Of a stretch of DNA of 64,000 bases, positions 8,446 to 17,885 are shown piece by piece. The position numbers and the translations under genes are program-made. The notes under the pieces are model-generated. The model saw only the letters and a list, made by a program, of their open reading frames with translations. It did no database searches and had not been told where the DNA came from. Source of the DNA: Brevibacterium sp. UCMA 11754 (GTDB taxonomy: Bacteria; Actinomycetota; Actinomycetes; Actinomycetales; Brevibacteriaceae); the NCBI RefSeq assembly GCF_021532275.1, contig NZ_JACBOT010000031.1, positions 62,001 to 126,000 on the forward strand, written 5' to 3'. Position 1 is the stretch's first letter. Each line of letters starts with the position of its first letter.

Positions 8446-9867
8446 CTATACCGCTTGGAGAGCGTCCACGGGGCTGATCGACGTGGCCGCCCGCGCCGGA
8501 GCACGGCTGGCGGCGAGCACTGCCAGAAGCGAGCCGGAGACGACGGAGATGATGACCCACCAGGGCACGGACGGAGCGAAGATTCCGGTCAGCGGGGACA
8601 GCAGAACCAGGGCACCGATCCAACCGAATGCGATGCCGAGGGGCACCGCGACCAGGCAGGCTGTCACGCTCAGCTGCATGCCCTCGGCGACGATCATGCG
8701 TCGGACCCGTCGCGGCGTCTGACCGAGGGCCATGAGCAGACCGATCTCCTGGGTGCGCTGCCGCACGGAGAGTGTGAGCGCGTTCGCGACTCCGATGACG
8801 GCGATGATGACGGAGAAGAGGACCATGCCGAGGAAGAACATCATCGTCTGGTCGATGATGGTCTTCAGCACATCCTCGAAGCCGCCCCACCCGTCGTCGC
8901 CGAGCGATTCAGCGTAGTCGAGAAGCTGGTCTCGAAATGTCGTCATGGCCGTGGCGAACATGACGATGAGGGTGATGCCGATGACCAGACCGATCACCGT
9001 GCGCGCATTGCGAGTGGGGTGACGAGCGATCGTCGACGCAGCCAGACGCGCGGTTGCCGTTCGGCCGAGCAGCCACCCGGTGAGCGCCTGCAGCGGAGGC
9101 AGGATCCAGAGGTTGCCGACGATGACACCGACGAAGGTCAGAGCGGCACCGACGGCGACGAGGAGCACACCAAGGACACTCACCGTGTTCCCGCTAGCAC
9201 CGATGACGCCGCTGATGAGAAGGGTGATCCCCATGGACAGCAGGATGAGTGCACCCGCCAGGGCCCCCATCGATGCACGCGCATCCTCAGGGCGACGTTC
9301 GACAGCCTGCGAGGTGGCCTCAATCGGCGAGATGCCGCTGATGCGTTGGGCACCCAGATACGCTGAGAACCAGGTCACGACGATGGTCGCAGCCCCCGGG
9401 AGGAACATCATGGGACTGAGCAGATCTGGCTCCACGGTGATCTGTCCGCCGAGGTAGGCCGTCGTACCCTTCGCGAGTGCGGTGGAGACGAGGAACGCAG
9501 CGATGGCGCTGGGTATCGAGACGAGCAGTCCCTCCACCGAGGCGGCCCGGCGCAGCCGTCGCGAGGAAGCTCCGATGAGACGCAGCAGTGCCAGTTGCCG
9601 GCTGCGACCGGCGATGATGATGGAGAACGTATTGGCAATGACGATGCTTGAGACGAACAGCGCGATGACGAAGAAAACCAGTCCCACCGTTGTGAGCAGC
9701 CCCTGCGCCGTGTCTGACTCGGAGACGATCTTCGCCGAGGACATCCAGGCTGTGAGGATCTCGATACCCTGCATGATGACGGTGCCGAAGAGCGCAGCGA
9801 TGAAGACGACGAGGAAGCTGGGTGCGAACTGGCGCGGGTTGGTCCGGATCTCCCGCATAGGGTTCAT
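8446..9867 (-). CDS. FtsX-family ABC transporter permease, copy 2
   Basis: This 473-aa protein is a paralogue of the permease at 879-2297 and aligns almost end to end. Both open with an NPxREIRxNPRQFAPSFLVVFIA block and both contain VIGVANALxLSVRQRTQEIGLLMALGQTPRRVR near residue 350. Two FtsX domains and about ten membrane segments are visible. The ATG start overlaps the ATPase stop by 4 bp. The substrate is unknown. The two copies probably arose by duplication of the whole two-gene unit and have since diverged substantially. Confidence 0.9.
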   Translation of the reverse strand: MNPMREIRTNPRQFAPSFLVVFIAALFGTVIMQGIEILTAWMSSAKIVSESDTAQGLLTTVGLVFFVIALFVSSIVIANTFSIIIAGRSRQLALLRLIGASSRRLRRAASVEGLLVSIPSAIAAFLVSTALAKGTTAYLGGQITVEPDLLSPMMFLPGAATIVVTWFSAYLGAQRISGISPIEATSQAVERRPEDARASMGALAGALILLSMGITLLISGVIGASGNTVSVLGVLLVAVGAALTFVGVIVGNLWILPPLQALTGWLLGRTATARLAASTIARHPTRNARTVIGLVIGITLIVMFATAMTTFRDQLLDYAESLGDDGWGGFEDVLKTIIDQTMMFFLGMVLFSVIIAVIGVANALTLSVRQRTQEIGLLMALGQTPRRVRRMIVAEGMQLSVTACLVAVPLGIAFGWIGALVLLSPLTGIFAPSVPWWVIISVVSGSLLAVLAASRAPARAATSISPVDALQAV

Positions 9868-10706
9868 CGGCGCCCTCCGGTCTCCGCGGCGTACTGCGGG
9901 GACCGCACGGGATGCTGTGGGGACCCGGCGGCCGCGTTCTCCGCAGCCTCGGCCTTCGCGTCGAGGTCGAGCATCGTCTGTGCAATCACCTCGGCGCTGA
10001 TCGAGTCGTTGAGCTCTGAGACGGGCGTGCCGTCGGCGATGAACACGACGCGGTCGGCATAGGCGGCCACGATCGGATCATGGGTCACGAGCACGATCGA
10101 CTGTCCGAGCTCGCGCACGGCCTCGGACATGATGGCCATGACCTCGCGCCCCGACCGGCCGTCGAGGTTGCCGGTCGGTTCGTCGGCGAAGAGGATGTCT
10201 GGTCTCGTGGCCAGGGCACGGGCGATGGCGGTGCGCTGCTGCTGTCCGCCCGAGATCTCACTGGGCCGATGTTTGAGCCGCTCGTCGAGGCCGAGCCGCT
10301 TGACGATGCTGGAGATCCAGGCGCGTTCATCGGAATTGGGCCTTCGATCATCGAGTTCGAAGGGCAGCACGATGTTCTCCCTGACAGTGAGGGTCGGCAC
10401 GAGGTTGAATGCCTGGAACACGAAGCCGATCCGCCGCCGACGCAAGGCCGTGAGCTCGTCCTCGTGCAAGGCAGTGATCTCACGTTCACCGATGCGCACA
10501 GTGCCGGAGCTCGGCCGATCGAGTCCGGCGAGAATGTGCATGAGCGTGGATTTGCCCGAACCCGAGGGCCCCATCACGGCCGTCAGTCGGGCGGGGGCGA
10601 TATCGAGGGAGACCTGGTTGAGAGCGACCAGCGCTGCCCCGTCTGGATCAAAGATCTTCGAGACATTACGAAGCTGAGCGATGGGCATCGGTAAGGCGGT
10701 CGTCAT
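9864..10706 (-). CDS. ABC transporter ATP-binding protein, copy 2
   Basis: The ATPase shows Walker A GPSGSGKST, signature SGGQQQR, Walker B DILFADEPTGNLD and a switch histidine (LVTHDP), matching the LolD/MacB subfamily and the ATPase at 2294-3112. I chose the ATG at 10706 because AGGGA sits 5-9 bp upstream; an ATG 24 bp earlier has no clear site. The C-terminus carries an extra Ala-rich tail absent from copy 1. A 10-bp palindrome, ACTGATCAGT at 10781-10790, lies in the promoter region and could be an operator. No regulator gene is adjacent. Confidence 0.9.
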   Translation of the reverse strand: MTTALPMPIAQLRNVSKIFDPDGAALVALNQVSLDIAPARLTAVMGPSGSGKSTLMHILAGLDRPSSGTVRIGEREITALHEDELTALRRRRIGFVFQAFNLVPTLTVRENIVLPFELDDRRPNSDERAWISSIVKRLGLDERLKHRPSEISGGQQQRTAIARALATRPDILFADEPTGNLDGRSGREVMAIMSEAVRELGQSIVLVTHDPIVAAYADRVVFIADGTPVSELNDSISAEVIAQTMLDLDAKAEAAENAAAGSPQHPVRSPQYAAETGGRR

Positions 10707-10873
10707 ATGGTCCCTACATTGCTGCGTCAAACTGTCTCATCCAGACTAACGACCCGCAACGACAAGAAACATAGGATCTGACTGATCAGTAGGTGGGAGC
10801 CGCCTGTGCAACTCGCGTAGTTTGCGAGCTTGGATGTCGACCAACTTGCTGGCCGGCCCACTGCTGATGCTGA

Positions 10874-10916
10874 ATACACGTGTGGCCCGGAACAGTGTTC
10901 CGGGCCACACGTGTAT
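10874..10916. terminator. Long perfect hairpin after groEL
   Basis: Two perfect 21-bp arms (beginning ATACACGTGTGGCC and ending GGCCACACGTGTAT) flank a single central G, so the RNA would form a very long stem with a minimal loop. It lies about 45 bp beyond the groEL stop codon and before the upstream region of the ABC operon. There is no pronounced U-tract, as is common for actinobacterial terminators. Confidence 0.8.
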
Positions 10917-10961
10917 CAGTTCAGCGCAGTCGCTGCGCGGTGATGCGAATCAGATGGGGAC

Positions 10962-12578
<1,617 letters not shown>

Positions 12579-12587
12579 TCAGGGGAT

Positions 12588-12881
12588 TCAGCCGATGACG
12601 GCGAGCACGTCACGAGCCGAGAGCACGAGGAACTCTTCTCCTGCGTACTTGACTTCAGTGCCGCCGAACTTGGAGTAGATGACCTTATCGCCAATGGCCA
12701 CGTCAACTGGGACGCGGTTTCCGTTGTCAGCAACGCGGCCTGGGCCCACTGCGACAACCTCGCCTTCCTGAGGCTTTTCCTTGGCGGTTTCGGGAATGAC
12801 CAGACCACTGGCGGTAGTCTGCTCTGCTTCGACCTGACGGATGACAATCCGATCTTCGAGTGGCTTGATGGAGACCGACAT
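12588..12881 (-). CDS. groES: 10-kDa co-chaperonin GroES
   Basis: The 97-aa co-chaperonin starts [20 protein letters not shown]. It has the mobile loop ([21 protein letters not shown]) and the dome residues [11 protein letters not shown]. The ATG at 12881 follows GGGAGAGGG and is preferred to an in-frame ATG 30 bp upstream. It caps the GroEL ring. The gene leads the groES-groEL operon and is preceded by two CIRCE sites, so HrcA repression and heat induction are expected. Confidence 0.97.
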   Translation of the reverse strand: MSVSIKPLEDRIVIRQVEAEQTTASGLVIPETAKEKPQEGEVVAVGPGRVADNGNRVPVDVAIGDKVIYSKFGGTEVKYAGEEFLVLSARDVLAVIG

Positions 12882-12992
12882 ATCGGGCCCTCTCCCTTCG
12901 CTGGGGTTCAATTCTTCTTTGAGTCAGACGGCGGCGTATGCCGTGATCCACTCGTCGTCGCGGGTGCCGAGCAGATCGACCGTCTCATAAAA

Positions 12993-13019
12993 CTGGCACT
13001 CAGTGAGTGCTAGTGCTAA
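12993..13019. promoter_or_regulatory. CIRCE-like element, proximal and degenerate
   Basis: On the minus strand this reads TTAGCACTA-N9-GAGTGCCAG, matching the CIRCE consensus (TTAGCACTC-N9-GAGTGCTAA) at 8 of 9 and 7 of 9 arm positions with the correct 9-bp spacing. It lies about 110 bp upstream of groES and 18 bp from the stronger site. A second HrcA site is common in actinobacterial groES promoters. Confidence 0.7.
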
Positions 13020-13037
13020 TTCGACTTTAGAACGGTC

Positions 13038-13064
13038 TTAGCACTCGGTCAACTCGAGTGCCAA
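13038..13064. promoter_or_regulatory. CIRCE element (HrcA operator) of groES-groEL
   Basis: On the minus strand the sequence is TTGGCACTC-N9-GAGTGCTAA, the form of CIRCE seen in mycobacteria and other actinomycetes, with perfect spacing. HrcA binds CIRCE and represses groESL until heat stress. Confidence 0.92.
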
Positions 13065-13187
13065 GGATTGTCCACGCTCTGGGCGAAACCCCAGGAAAGG
13101 TGTTCGAAGACGGTCCTGAGACGTCCCTGGAGACCGAACAGTCGGCAAGTCCTGGTCGACGATCGTGGGCGATTTCGACCACAAGTC

Positions 13188-13229
13188 GCCGACAGTTGCC
13201 GTGGAGCGGCCGACAGTTGCCGTGGAGCG
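13188..13229. repeat. 21-bp tandem duplication
   Basis: The unit GCCGACAGTTGCCGTGGAGC plus one G occurs twice head to tail with no mismatch. It lies in the gene-free stretch between the groES promoter and the rpfB terminator hairpin (13,065-13,432). No function is evident. Apart from this duplication, the hairpin at 13298 and the 15-bp repeats at 13376, I see nothing else in that stretch. Confidence 0.8.
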
Positions 13230-13297
13230 GCCGCTTCGCACCAACACATCCCCACGCATCGTCAGCGGAGAGCGCTCATGCGGCATCGGCGGTGAAT

Positions 13298-13342
13298 GCA
13301 CCAAGTGCGGACCCGGGATATTCCCGGATCCGCACTTGGTGC
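13298..13342. terminator. Long-stem hairpin downstream of rpfB
   Basis: Two 21-bp arms (starting GCACCAAGTGCGGA and ending TCCGCACTTGGTGC) pair with one mismatch around a 3-nt centre. The hairpin lies about 90 bp beyond the rpfB stop codon and probably ends its transcript. Confidence 0.75.
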
Positions 13343-13375
13343 CTGCTGCCTGTCGCGTCAGCTCATGTGCCTAGA

Positions 13376-13420
13376 GCTTCAGATCAGCTTGCTTCAGATC
13401 AGCTAGCTTCAGATCAGCGG
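13376..13420. repeat. Three 15-bp tandem repeats after the rpfB stop
   Basis: The unit GCTTCAGATCAGC plus two variable bases is repeated three times. Read on the minus strand in the rpfB frame, each unit gives CTG-ATC-TGA, so the 3' region carries three further in-frame TGA codons and one TAG. Comparable post-stop repeats follow metQ and neuB. Confidence 0.8.
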
Positions 13421-13432
13421 CTGCGCTCTGGA

Positions 13433-14659
13433 TCAGGCGCACTGCCACTGTCCCCAACCGGCTTCAGCCTGCAGCTTCTTGGCGCGGTCGAACTGCTCCT
13501 GTGGGCTGGCATCCGACGGGTTGCCGGTGCCCCCCATGGAGTGCCAGGTCTCGGGGAGGAACTGGAAGAGCCCGAAGTGGGTTCCGTTCGAGGCCTTCGG
13601 GTCGAAGTTCGACTCGCATTCGACGACCGAGTACCACTTGGTTCCTGGTCCGCCGAGCATGTCCTTGATCTCCTGGGTGCTCATGTTGCCGCCACCACCG
13701 CCGGTGCTCTTGTCACCGTCGTCGGAGCCGCCCGAACCATTGTCGGAGCCGCCGTCGCCGGTCCCGGCGTCCGAACCGCTGCCGGAGTCTTCTGGTTCCT
13801 CAGCAGGGGCTTCCTTCTTCTTGGTGCCCTCGATGACGACCTTGGCTTCAGGCTTGGAGAGGACCTTCTCGGCCTTCTTCTCCTTCTTCACCTCATCGCC
13901 GTTGACGGTCTTGACCTTGTAGGAGACCTGCTTCTGGCCCGCCTTGCCTTCGTCTTCGACCTTGGTCTCGCCCTCGAAGAGGGAGTCCGACTTCTTGGTC
14001 TCAGTCTTAGGCTCGATGGCCTCCTTCTCCTTGACCGTGTCGTTCTTCACGCGGTTCAGGGTGAGGACCTGGCCGTCGGAGACCTTGGAGCTGAGAGGCA
14101 CAGACATGAAGTCGTCCTTGTCGAGCTTCAGCTTGGTCTCAGCGAGGGCCTCCTTGGCGGTCTCTGCTGCGGCCGAGACCTTGTGGTCCTTGCCATCGGC
14201 GACGATTGTGAGATCCTTGGCGGTCGTCACATCGATGTCGTTGCCTTCGTCTTTGAGTTTCTGGTTCGGCTTGGTGTTGAGATCCGCGTTCTTCGCGTCC
14301 ACACCGAGGTCGGCCAATGCCTGACCGACGGTGTTCGCGTGCGTCGTCTCATCGCTCTTCTTGCCGTCGACGGACAGTGAGACTTCCTTCGCGGTGTTGA
14401 CGGTGATCGTCATGTCCCGCGAGATCTTCTTGTCTACGCCTGGCTTGATCTGGTCGTTCTTCTGGACGTCGAGGTCACGGCTGTCGAGGACGTCCCCCAC
14501 GGTTCCACCGAAGGTCCGAACTTCCTCTGACTGACCATTGACATCCAATGTCACTGGCTTGTTCATGGTGACCACGGCACCCGTGCCACCCACGAGTCCG
14601 GTAATCACGACCGCCTGTGCAGCAATTTGCACTTTGCGGTTCTTGAGAAAATCAATCAC
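13433..14659 (-). CDS. rpfB: Resuscitation-promoting factor RpfB
   Basis: The 408-aa secreted protein has an N-terminal membrane anchor or signal (about residues 10-32). Three DUF348 repeats follow (around 35-75, 90-130 and 148-190), then a G5 domain (about 205-285). A low-complexity Gly/Ser/Asp linker leads to a C-terminal Rpf lysozyme-like domain (KWYSVVECESNFDPKASNGTHFGLFQFLPETWHSMGG). The E in VVECESNF corresponds to the catalytic glutamate. Rpf domains cleave peptidoglycan glycan strands and promote exit from dormancy. The order metG-tatD-rpfB is conserved in actinobacteria, but ksgA, which normally follows, is absent here. Confidence 0.95.
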   Translation of the reverse strand: MIDFLKNRKVQIAAQAVVITGLVGGTGAVVTMNKPVTLDVNGQSEEVRTFGGTVGDVLDSRDLDVQKNDQIKPGVDKKISRDMTITVNTAKEVSLSVDGKKSDETTHANTVGQALADLGVDAKNADLNTKPNQKLKDEGNDIDVTTAKDLTIVADGKDHKVSAAAETAKEALAETKLKLDKDDFMSVPLSSKVSDGQVLTLNRVKNDTVKEKEAIEPKTETKKSDSLFEGETKVEDEGKAGQKQVSYKVKTVNGDEVKKEKKAEKVLSKPEAKVVIEGTKKKEAPAEEPEDSGSGSDAGTGDGGSDNGSGGSDDGDKSTGGGGGNMSTQEIKDMLGGPGTKWYSVVECESNFDPKASNGTHFGLFQFLPETWHSMGGTGNPSDASPQEQFDRAKKLQAEAGWGQWQCA

Positions 14660-14697
14660 AAAAATATCCCTGGGGCAGAGGTCATCAACTCATCCAC

Positions 14698-14715
14698 TGT
14701 AACCGATTCGTTACA
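14698..14715. promoter_or_regulatory. TGTAAC-N6-GTTACA inverted repeat upstream of rpfB
   Basis: A perfect 6-bp inverted repeat with 6-bp spacing lies about 40 bp before the rpfB start; a further TGTAAC copy sits about 25 bp away. Spacing and position fit a dimeric repressor or a CRP-family activator site, but the sequence is not the TGTGA-N6-TCACA consensus. It is a candidate only. Confidence 0.4.
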
Positions 14716-14800
14716 AGATACGCAAAACATTACGAACATGTAACAGCGAGGGTGCCTGAGCTGGCGCTCTGACCAGGACTTCCCCGTGTTTCCGGGCTTG

Positions 14801-14814
14801 GTCACAATCGTGAC
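14801..14814. promoter_or_regulatory. GTCAC-N4-GTGAC palindrome in the rpfB leader region
   Basis: A perfect palindrome, GTCACAATCGTGAC, lies about 140 bp upstream of rpfB and 60 bp beyond the tatD stop. It may be an operator for rpfB; no specific regulator can be assigned. Confidence 0.35.
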
Positions 14815-14847
14815 ATTTGCCCGCCGAGGTGGCTGATCGAGCGTCAA

Positions 14848-14866
14848 CCCCACCCTCGCCGAGGTG
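14848..14866. repeat. Palindromic CGCCGAGGTG element after tatD
   Basis: CCACCCTCGCCGAGGTGG pairs CCAC(C)CTCG with CGAGGTGG around a central C. It includes an exact copy of the overrepresented 10-mer CGCCGAGGTG; another exact copy lies 25 bp away at 14822-14831. The pair sits immediately beyond the tatD stop codon and may help terminate transcription. Confidence 0.55.
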
Positions 14867-14871
14867 GTCGT

Positions 14872-15792
14872 TCAGTCCCAGTTTCCCAGTGCGGTCTCCG
14901 CGTTCTTCCACACTGCGGCGCAGAGGTCCTCTTCGCTCATCCCGCGCACCTCGGCGAGTTTGCGTGCTGTCACCGCGGCCAGATACGGACCGCCCGGCTT
15001 TCCGCGGTGCGGGTGCGGGGTGAGGAAAGGAGCGTCGGTCTCGGTCAGCAGCCGATCCAGCGGAGCCGCGGCCGCGGCACGTCGGAGCTCATCGGCGTTC
15101 TTGAACGTGAGGTTGCCGGCAAAGGACATGTAGTACCCGGCGTCTGCGCACTCGCGGGCCATCGCCTCGTCGCCGGAATAGCAGTGGAAGATCGTGACCT
15201 CGGGGGCACCTTCCTCGCGGAGGATGCGCAGCACGTCGGCGTGGGCCTCACGGTCGTGGATCTGCAGGGCCTTGCCCGTGCGTTTGGCGATCTCGATGTG
15301 GGTACGGAAGGAGCGCTGCTGCTCGGCGACACCTTCTTCACCGGTGCGGAAGTAGTCGAGGCCCGTCTCCCCCACTACACGCATACGGTCATTGGAGGCC
15401 ACGAGTGACTCAATCTCTGTGAGGGCATCGTCGAGCATGCCTCGTTCGGCCAACCTCGGCGCCTCATTCGGGTGCAAAGCCACACCGCCGAGCATCCACT
15501 TACGGCCCTGCTGTGACTGCTGCGTGACCAGCTCGGTCGTCCACCGTGCGGCCGGCAGGTCACAGCCGATCTGCACGATGCGCTGGACTCCAGCAGATTG
15601 GGCGGTGTCGAAGAAGACGTCGAGGCTCGGGAACTCTTCGTCCTCGTCGGGCCTGACCTCGGGCTCGGGTTCGCCGGCGCCCAAGGGCAGTCGCACACCC
15701 GTGCAGATATCGAGATGCGTATGGGTATCGACGACGGGGTGGTCCAGCGGCTCAGGCACCGGAGGATAGGTTCCGGCGGCGCGAGAGGCCAT
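14872..15792 (-). CDS. tatD: TatD-family metal-dependent DNase
   Basis: The 306-aa hydrolase has the TIM-barrel metal motifs of TatD: VDTHTHLD at the N-terminus, GETGLDYFR in the middle, LQIHDREAHADVL, IFHCYSGD, and LLTETDAPFLTPHPHRGKPGGPYL near the C-terminus. TatD enzymes are 3'-5' exonucleases linked to DNA repair and turnover. The start codon overlaps the metG stop codon by one base (TAATG), so translation is coupled. Confidence 0.95.
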   Translation of the reverse strand: MASRAAGTYPPVPEPLDHPVVDTHTHLDICTGVRLPLGAGEPEPEVRPDEDEEFPSLDVFFDTAQSAGVQRIVQIGCDLPAARWTTELVTQQSQQGRKWMLGGVALHPNEAPRLAERGMLDDALTEIESLVASNDRMRVVGETGLDYFRTGEEGVAEQQRSFRTHIEIAKRTGKALQIHDREAHADVLRILREEGAPEVTIFHCYSGDEAMARECADAGYYMSFAGNLTFKNADELRRAAAAAPLDRLLTETDAPFLTPHPHRGKPGGPYLAAVTARKLAEVRGMSEEDLCAAVWKNAETALGNWD

Positions 15793-17507
15793 TATTCGGT
15801 CTCCTCCACGAACTTCGGGAACACGGGGACCGGCTTCGGCAGTGGGATGCCCGGCTCCAGCGGGATGTCGATCGCAGCAAACGAACGAGGATCCACCTCG
15901 GCGGCACTGACACCGTTTTCGGCCGATTCCGCGGCAACCGGAGCGATGCCCGCACCGGCGACGGCGGCACCTGCGGCGATGCCGACTCCAGCACCTACGG
16001 TCACGGACTCCATCGCCTCGGCGCCGGAACCGCTTTCGATGGCACTCGGCAGCACCTTCGCACCGGCTTCACCAACACCGGCGGGCACGCCGAGGAGGTC
16101 GAGGATCTTGCCGGCAGAGGTGGGCATGACCGGCTGGATGAGGATGGAGATGATGCGCACGACCTCGATCGTCACCCACAGCACGGTGGCCATGCGCTCG
16201 GGATCGGTCTTCTTCAGCTTCCAGGGTTCCTGGGCGGAGAAGTAGCGGTTGGCCTCGGACAGAACCTTCCAGCAGGCCTCGACATAGAGGTGGAGGGCCT
16301 GGGTGTCGACGTGACGGCGAGCGGTGTCGGGCACCGCGCGGGCCAATGCGAGCAGAGCTTCGTCGGCTTCGGTGAGAGCGCCGGGCTGCGGGACCTGGGC
16401 ATCGCAGTTCTTCGCGATCATCGACAGCGAGCGCTGGGCGAGGTTGCCGTATTCGTTGGCGAGATCGGAATTCTTGCGGGTGATGATCGAGTCCTTCGTG
16501 TAGGACCCGTCATTGCCGTAGGAGAACTCACGGAAGAGGAAGAAACGCAGGGTGTCGAGGCCGAATGCGTCGACGAGGTCAATGGGGTCGACAACGTTTC
16601 CAACGGACTTCGACATCTTCTCACCGGCATTGAAGAGGAACCCGTGGGCATGGACGCGCTTGGGCAGCTCGATGCCGGCACTCATGAGGAATGCCGGCCA
16701 GTAGACGCTGTGGAAGCGGATGATGTCCTTGCCGATGAGGTGGACGTCGGCGGGCCACCACTTGTTCAGACGCTCCTGGTCATCGGGGTATCCGGCGGCG
16801 GTGAGGTAGTTCGTGAGTGCGTCGATCCACACGTACATCACGTGCTTCTCGTTGCCGGGCACGGGCACACCCCAGTCGAATGTCGTGCGCGAGACAGAAA
16901 GGTCCTTGAGGCCCGAGGCAACGAAGGAGGCGACCTCGTTGCGGCGCGAATCGGGACCGATGAACTCCGGGTGGCCCTTGTACAGTTCGAGCAGCTTGTC
17001 CTGGTACTTGGACAGACGGAAGAAGTAGGACTCCTCTTCTGTCCAGGTGACCTCGGTGCGGGTCTCCGTCGAGAGGCGAATACCGTCGACGACCTCGGTC
17101 TCATCCTGGGTGTAGTAGGCCTCGTCGCGGACTGAGTACCATCCGGCGTAGGTGTCGAGGTAGATGTCGCCGGCCTCTTCGAGTTTGCGCCAGATCGCTT
17201 TGGACGCCGCGTAGTGGTCCTCATCGGTGGTGCGGATGAACCGGTCGAACGTCGAGCCGAGCGCAAGCTGGGTGTCGCGGAAGTTCTTCGCGTTGTCGTC
17301 GGCGAGCTCCTTGGGTGTGATGCCCAGCTTGTTCGCCGCCTGCAGCATCTTCAGACCGTGCTCATCGGTGCCGGTCGCGAAGAACACCTCGTGATTGTCG
17401 AGGCGCTTGAAGCGCGCGATCGTATCGGCCGCGATGTACTCATATGCGTGCCCGATGTGGATGGCCCCGTTGGGGTAGGCAATAGCTGTCGTCAAGTAAT
17501 AACCCAT
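15792..17507 (-). CDS. metG: Methionyl-tRNA synthetase
   Basis: The class I synthetase has the HIGH-like signature [22 protein letters not shown] at the N-terminus, the Rossmann segment [17 protein letters not shown], and the KMSKS loop [14 protein letters not shown] near residue 295. An anticodon-binding domain follows. It attaches methionine to initiator and elongator tRNA-Met. The C-terminal ~100 residues are an Ala/Gly/Val-rich, low-complexity extension ([28 protein letters not shown]). The ATG at 17507 gives the normal N-terminus ([14 protein letters not shown]); a GTG at 17516 would add three residues. Confidence 0.96.
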   Translation of the reverse strand: MGYYLTTAIAYPNGAIHIGHAYEYIAADTIARFKRLDNHEVFFATGTDEHGLKMLQAANKLGITPKELADDNAKNFRDTQLALGSTFDRFIRTTDEDHYAASKAIWRKLEEAGDIYLDTYAGWYSVRDEAYYTQDETEVVDGIRLSTETRTEVTWTEEESYFFRLSKYQDKLLELYKGHPEFIGPDSRRNEVASFVASGLKDLSVSRTTFDWGVPVPGNEKHVMYVWIDALTNYLTAAGYPDDQERLNKWWPADVHLIGKDIIRFHSVYWPAFLMSAGIELPKRVHAHGFLFNAGEKMSKSVGNVVDPIDLVDAFGLDTLRFFLFREFSYGNDGSYTKDSIITRKNSDLANEYGNLAQRSLSMIAKNCDAQVPQPGALTEADEALLALARAVPDTARRHVDTQALHLYVEACWKVLSEANRYFSAQEPWKLKKTDPERMATVLWVTIEVVRIISILIQPVMPTSAGKILDLLGVPAGVGEAGAKVLPSAIESGSGAEAMESVTVGAGVGIAAGAAVAGAGIAPVAAESAENGVSAAEVDPRSFAAIDIPLEPGIPLPKPVPVFPKFVEETE

Positions 17508-17593
17508 AGGTCTCACAGTCTAAGGGACGCCAGCCCGCAGGCGCGCAAGGGTCTGCGGGACTGGTGGGTTCGGGCGCAGGTGAGCCCGGAGAG

Positions 17594-17712
17594 GCCGTGG
17601 GTGCGCATGGGCCGTGGGTGCGGAGGGGCCGTGGGTGCGCATGGGCCGTGGGTGCGGAGGAGCCGTGGGTGCGGAGGGGCCGTGGGTGCGGAGGAGCCGT
17701 GGGTGCGGAGAG
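17594..17712. repeat. 17-bp minisatellite, seven units
   Basis: Seven head-to-tail units with the core GCCGTGGGTGCG start exactly every 17 bp at 17594, 17611, 17628, 17645, 17662, 17679 and 17696. The last bases of each unit alternate between CAT-GG, GAG-GG and GAG-GA types. Because 17 is not a multiple of 3, open frames across it are artefacts. It lies 80 bp upstream of metG and next to a nested hairpin. It is a likely site of copy-number variation and could influence metG expression. Confidence 0.92.
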
Positions 17713-17774
17713 CGGGTTGGGGTGCAGCAGGAAGGTTGGGGTGCAGCGAGCCGTCGATGCTGAAACAGCTCAGG

Positions 17775-17818
17775 TTGCGGAACAGTACATAGGTTGCAAC
17801 CCGTGTACTGCTCCGCAA
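17775..17818. repeat. Nested hairpin element, copy 1
   Basis: Arms TTGCGGAACAGTACA and TGTACTGCTCCGCAA (one mismatch) enclose a loop that itself contains the perfect palindrome GGTTGCAACC. It lies 67 bp beyond the stop codon of the AbiEi/DUF559-like gene. It differs from copy 2 at 19117 at one position in 44 and has the same orientation. Confidence 0.88.
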
Positions 17819-17885
17819 CGTGACTACTGCCGCTCACTTACTCCGGTTCCCAGACAGGCGGGCAACCAATTGGTCAGGCAGGTGT

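Noticed and set aside
14660-14871. ydaO-type cyclic di-AMP riboswitch upstream of rpfB
   Set aside because: Such riboswitches precede rpf genes in some actinobacteria, but the conserved core is not recognisable here and the leader is short.
17594-17712. CRISPR array
   Set aside because: The repeats are directly adjacent 17-bp units without unique spacers, and no cas gene is present.
17513-17837. Open frames on both strands across the minisatellite
   Set aside because: They arise because the 17-bp repeat contains no stop codons. The translations are pure repeats without start context.
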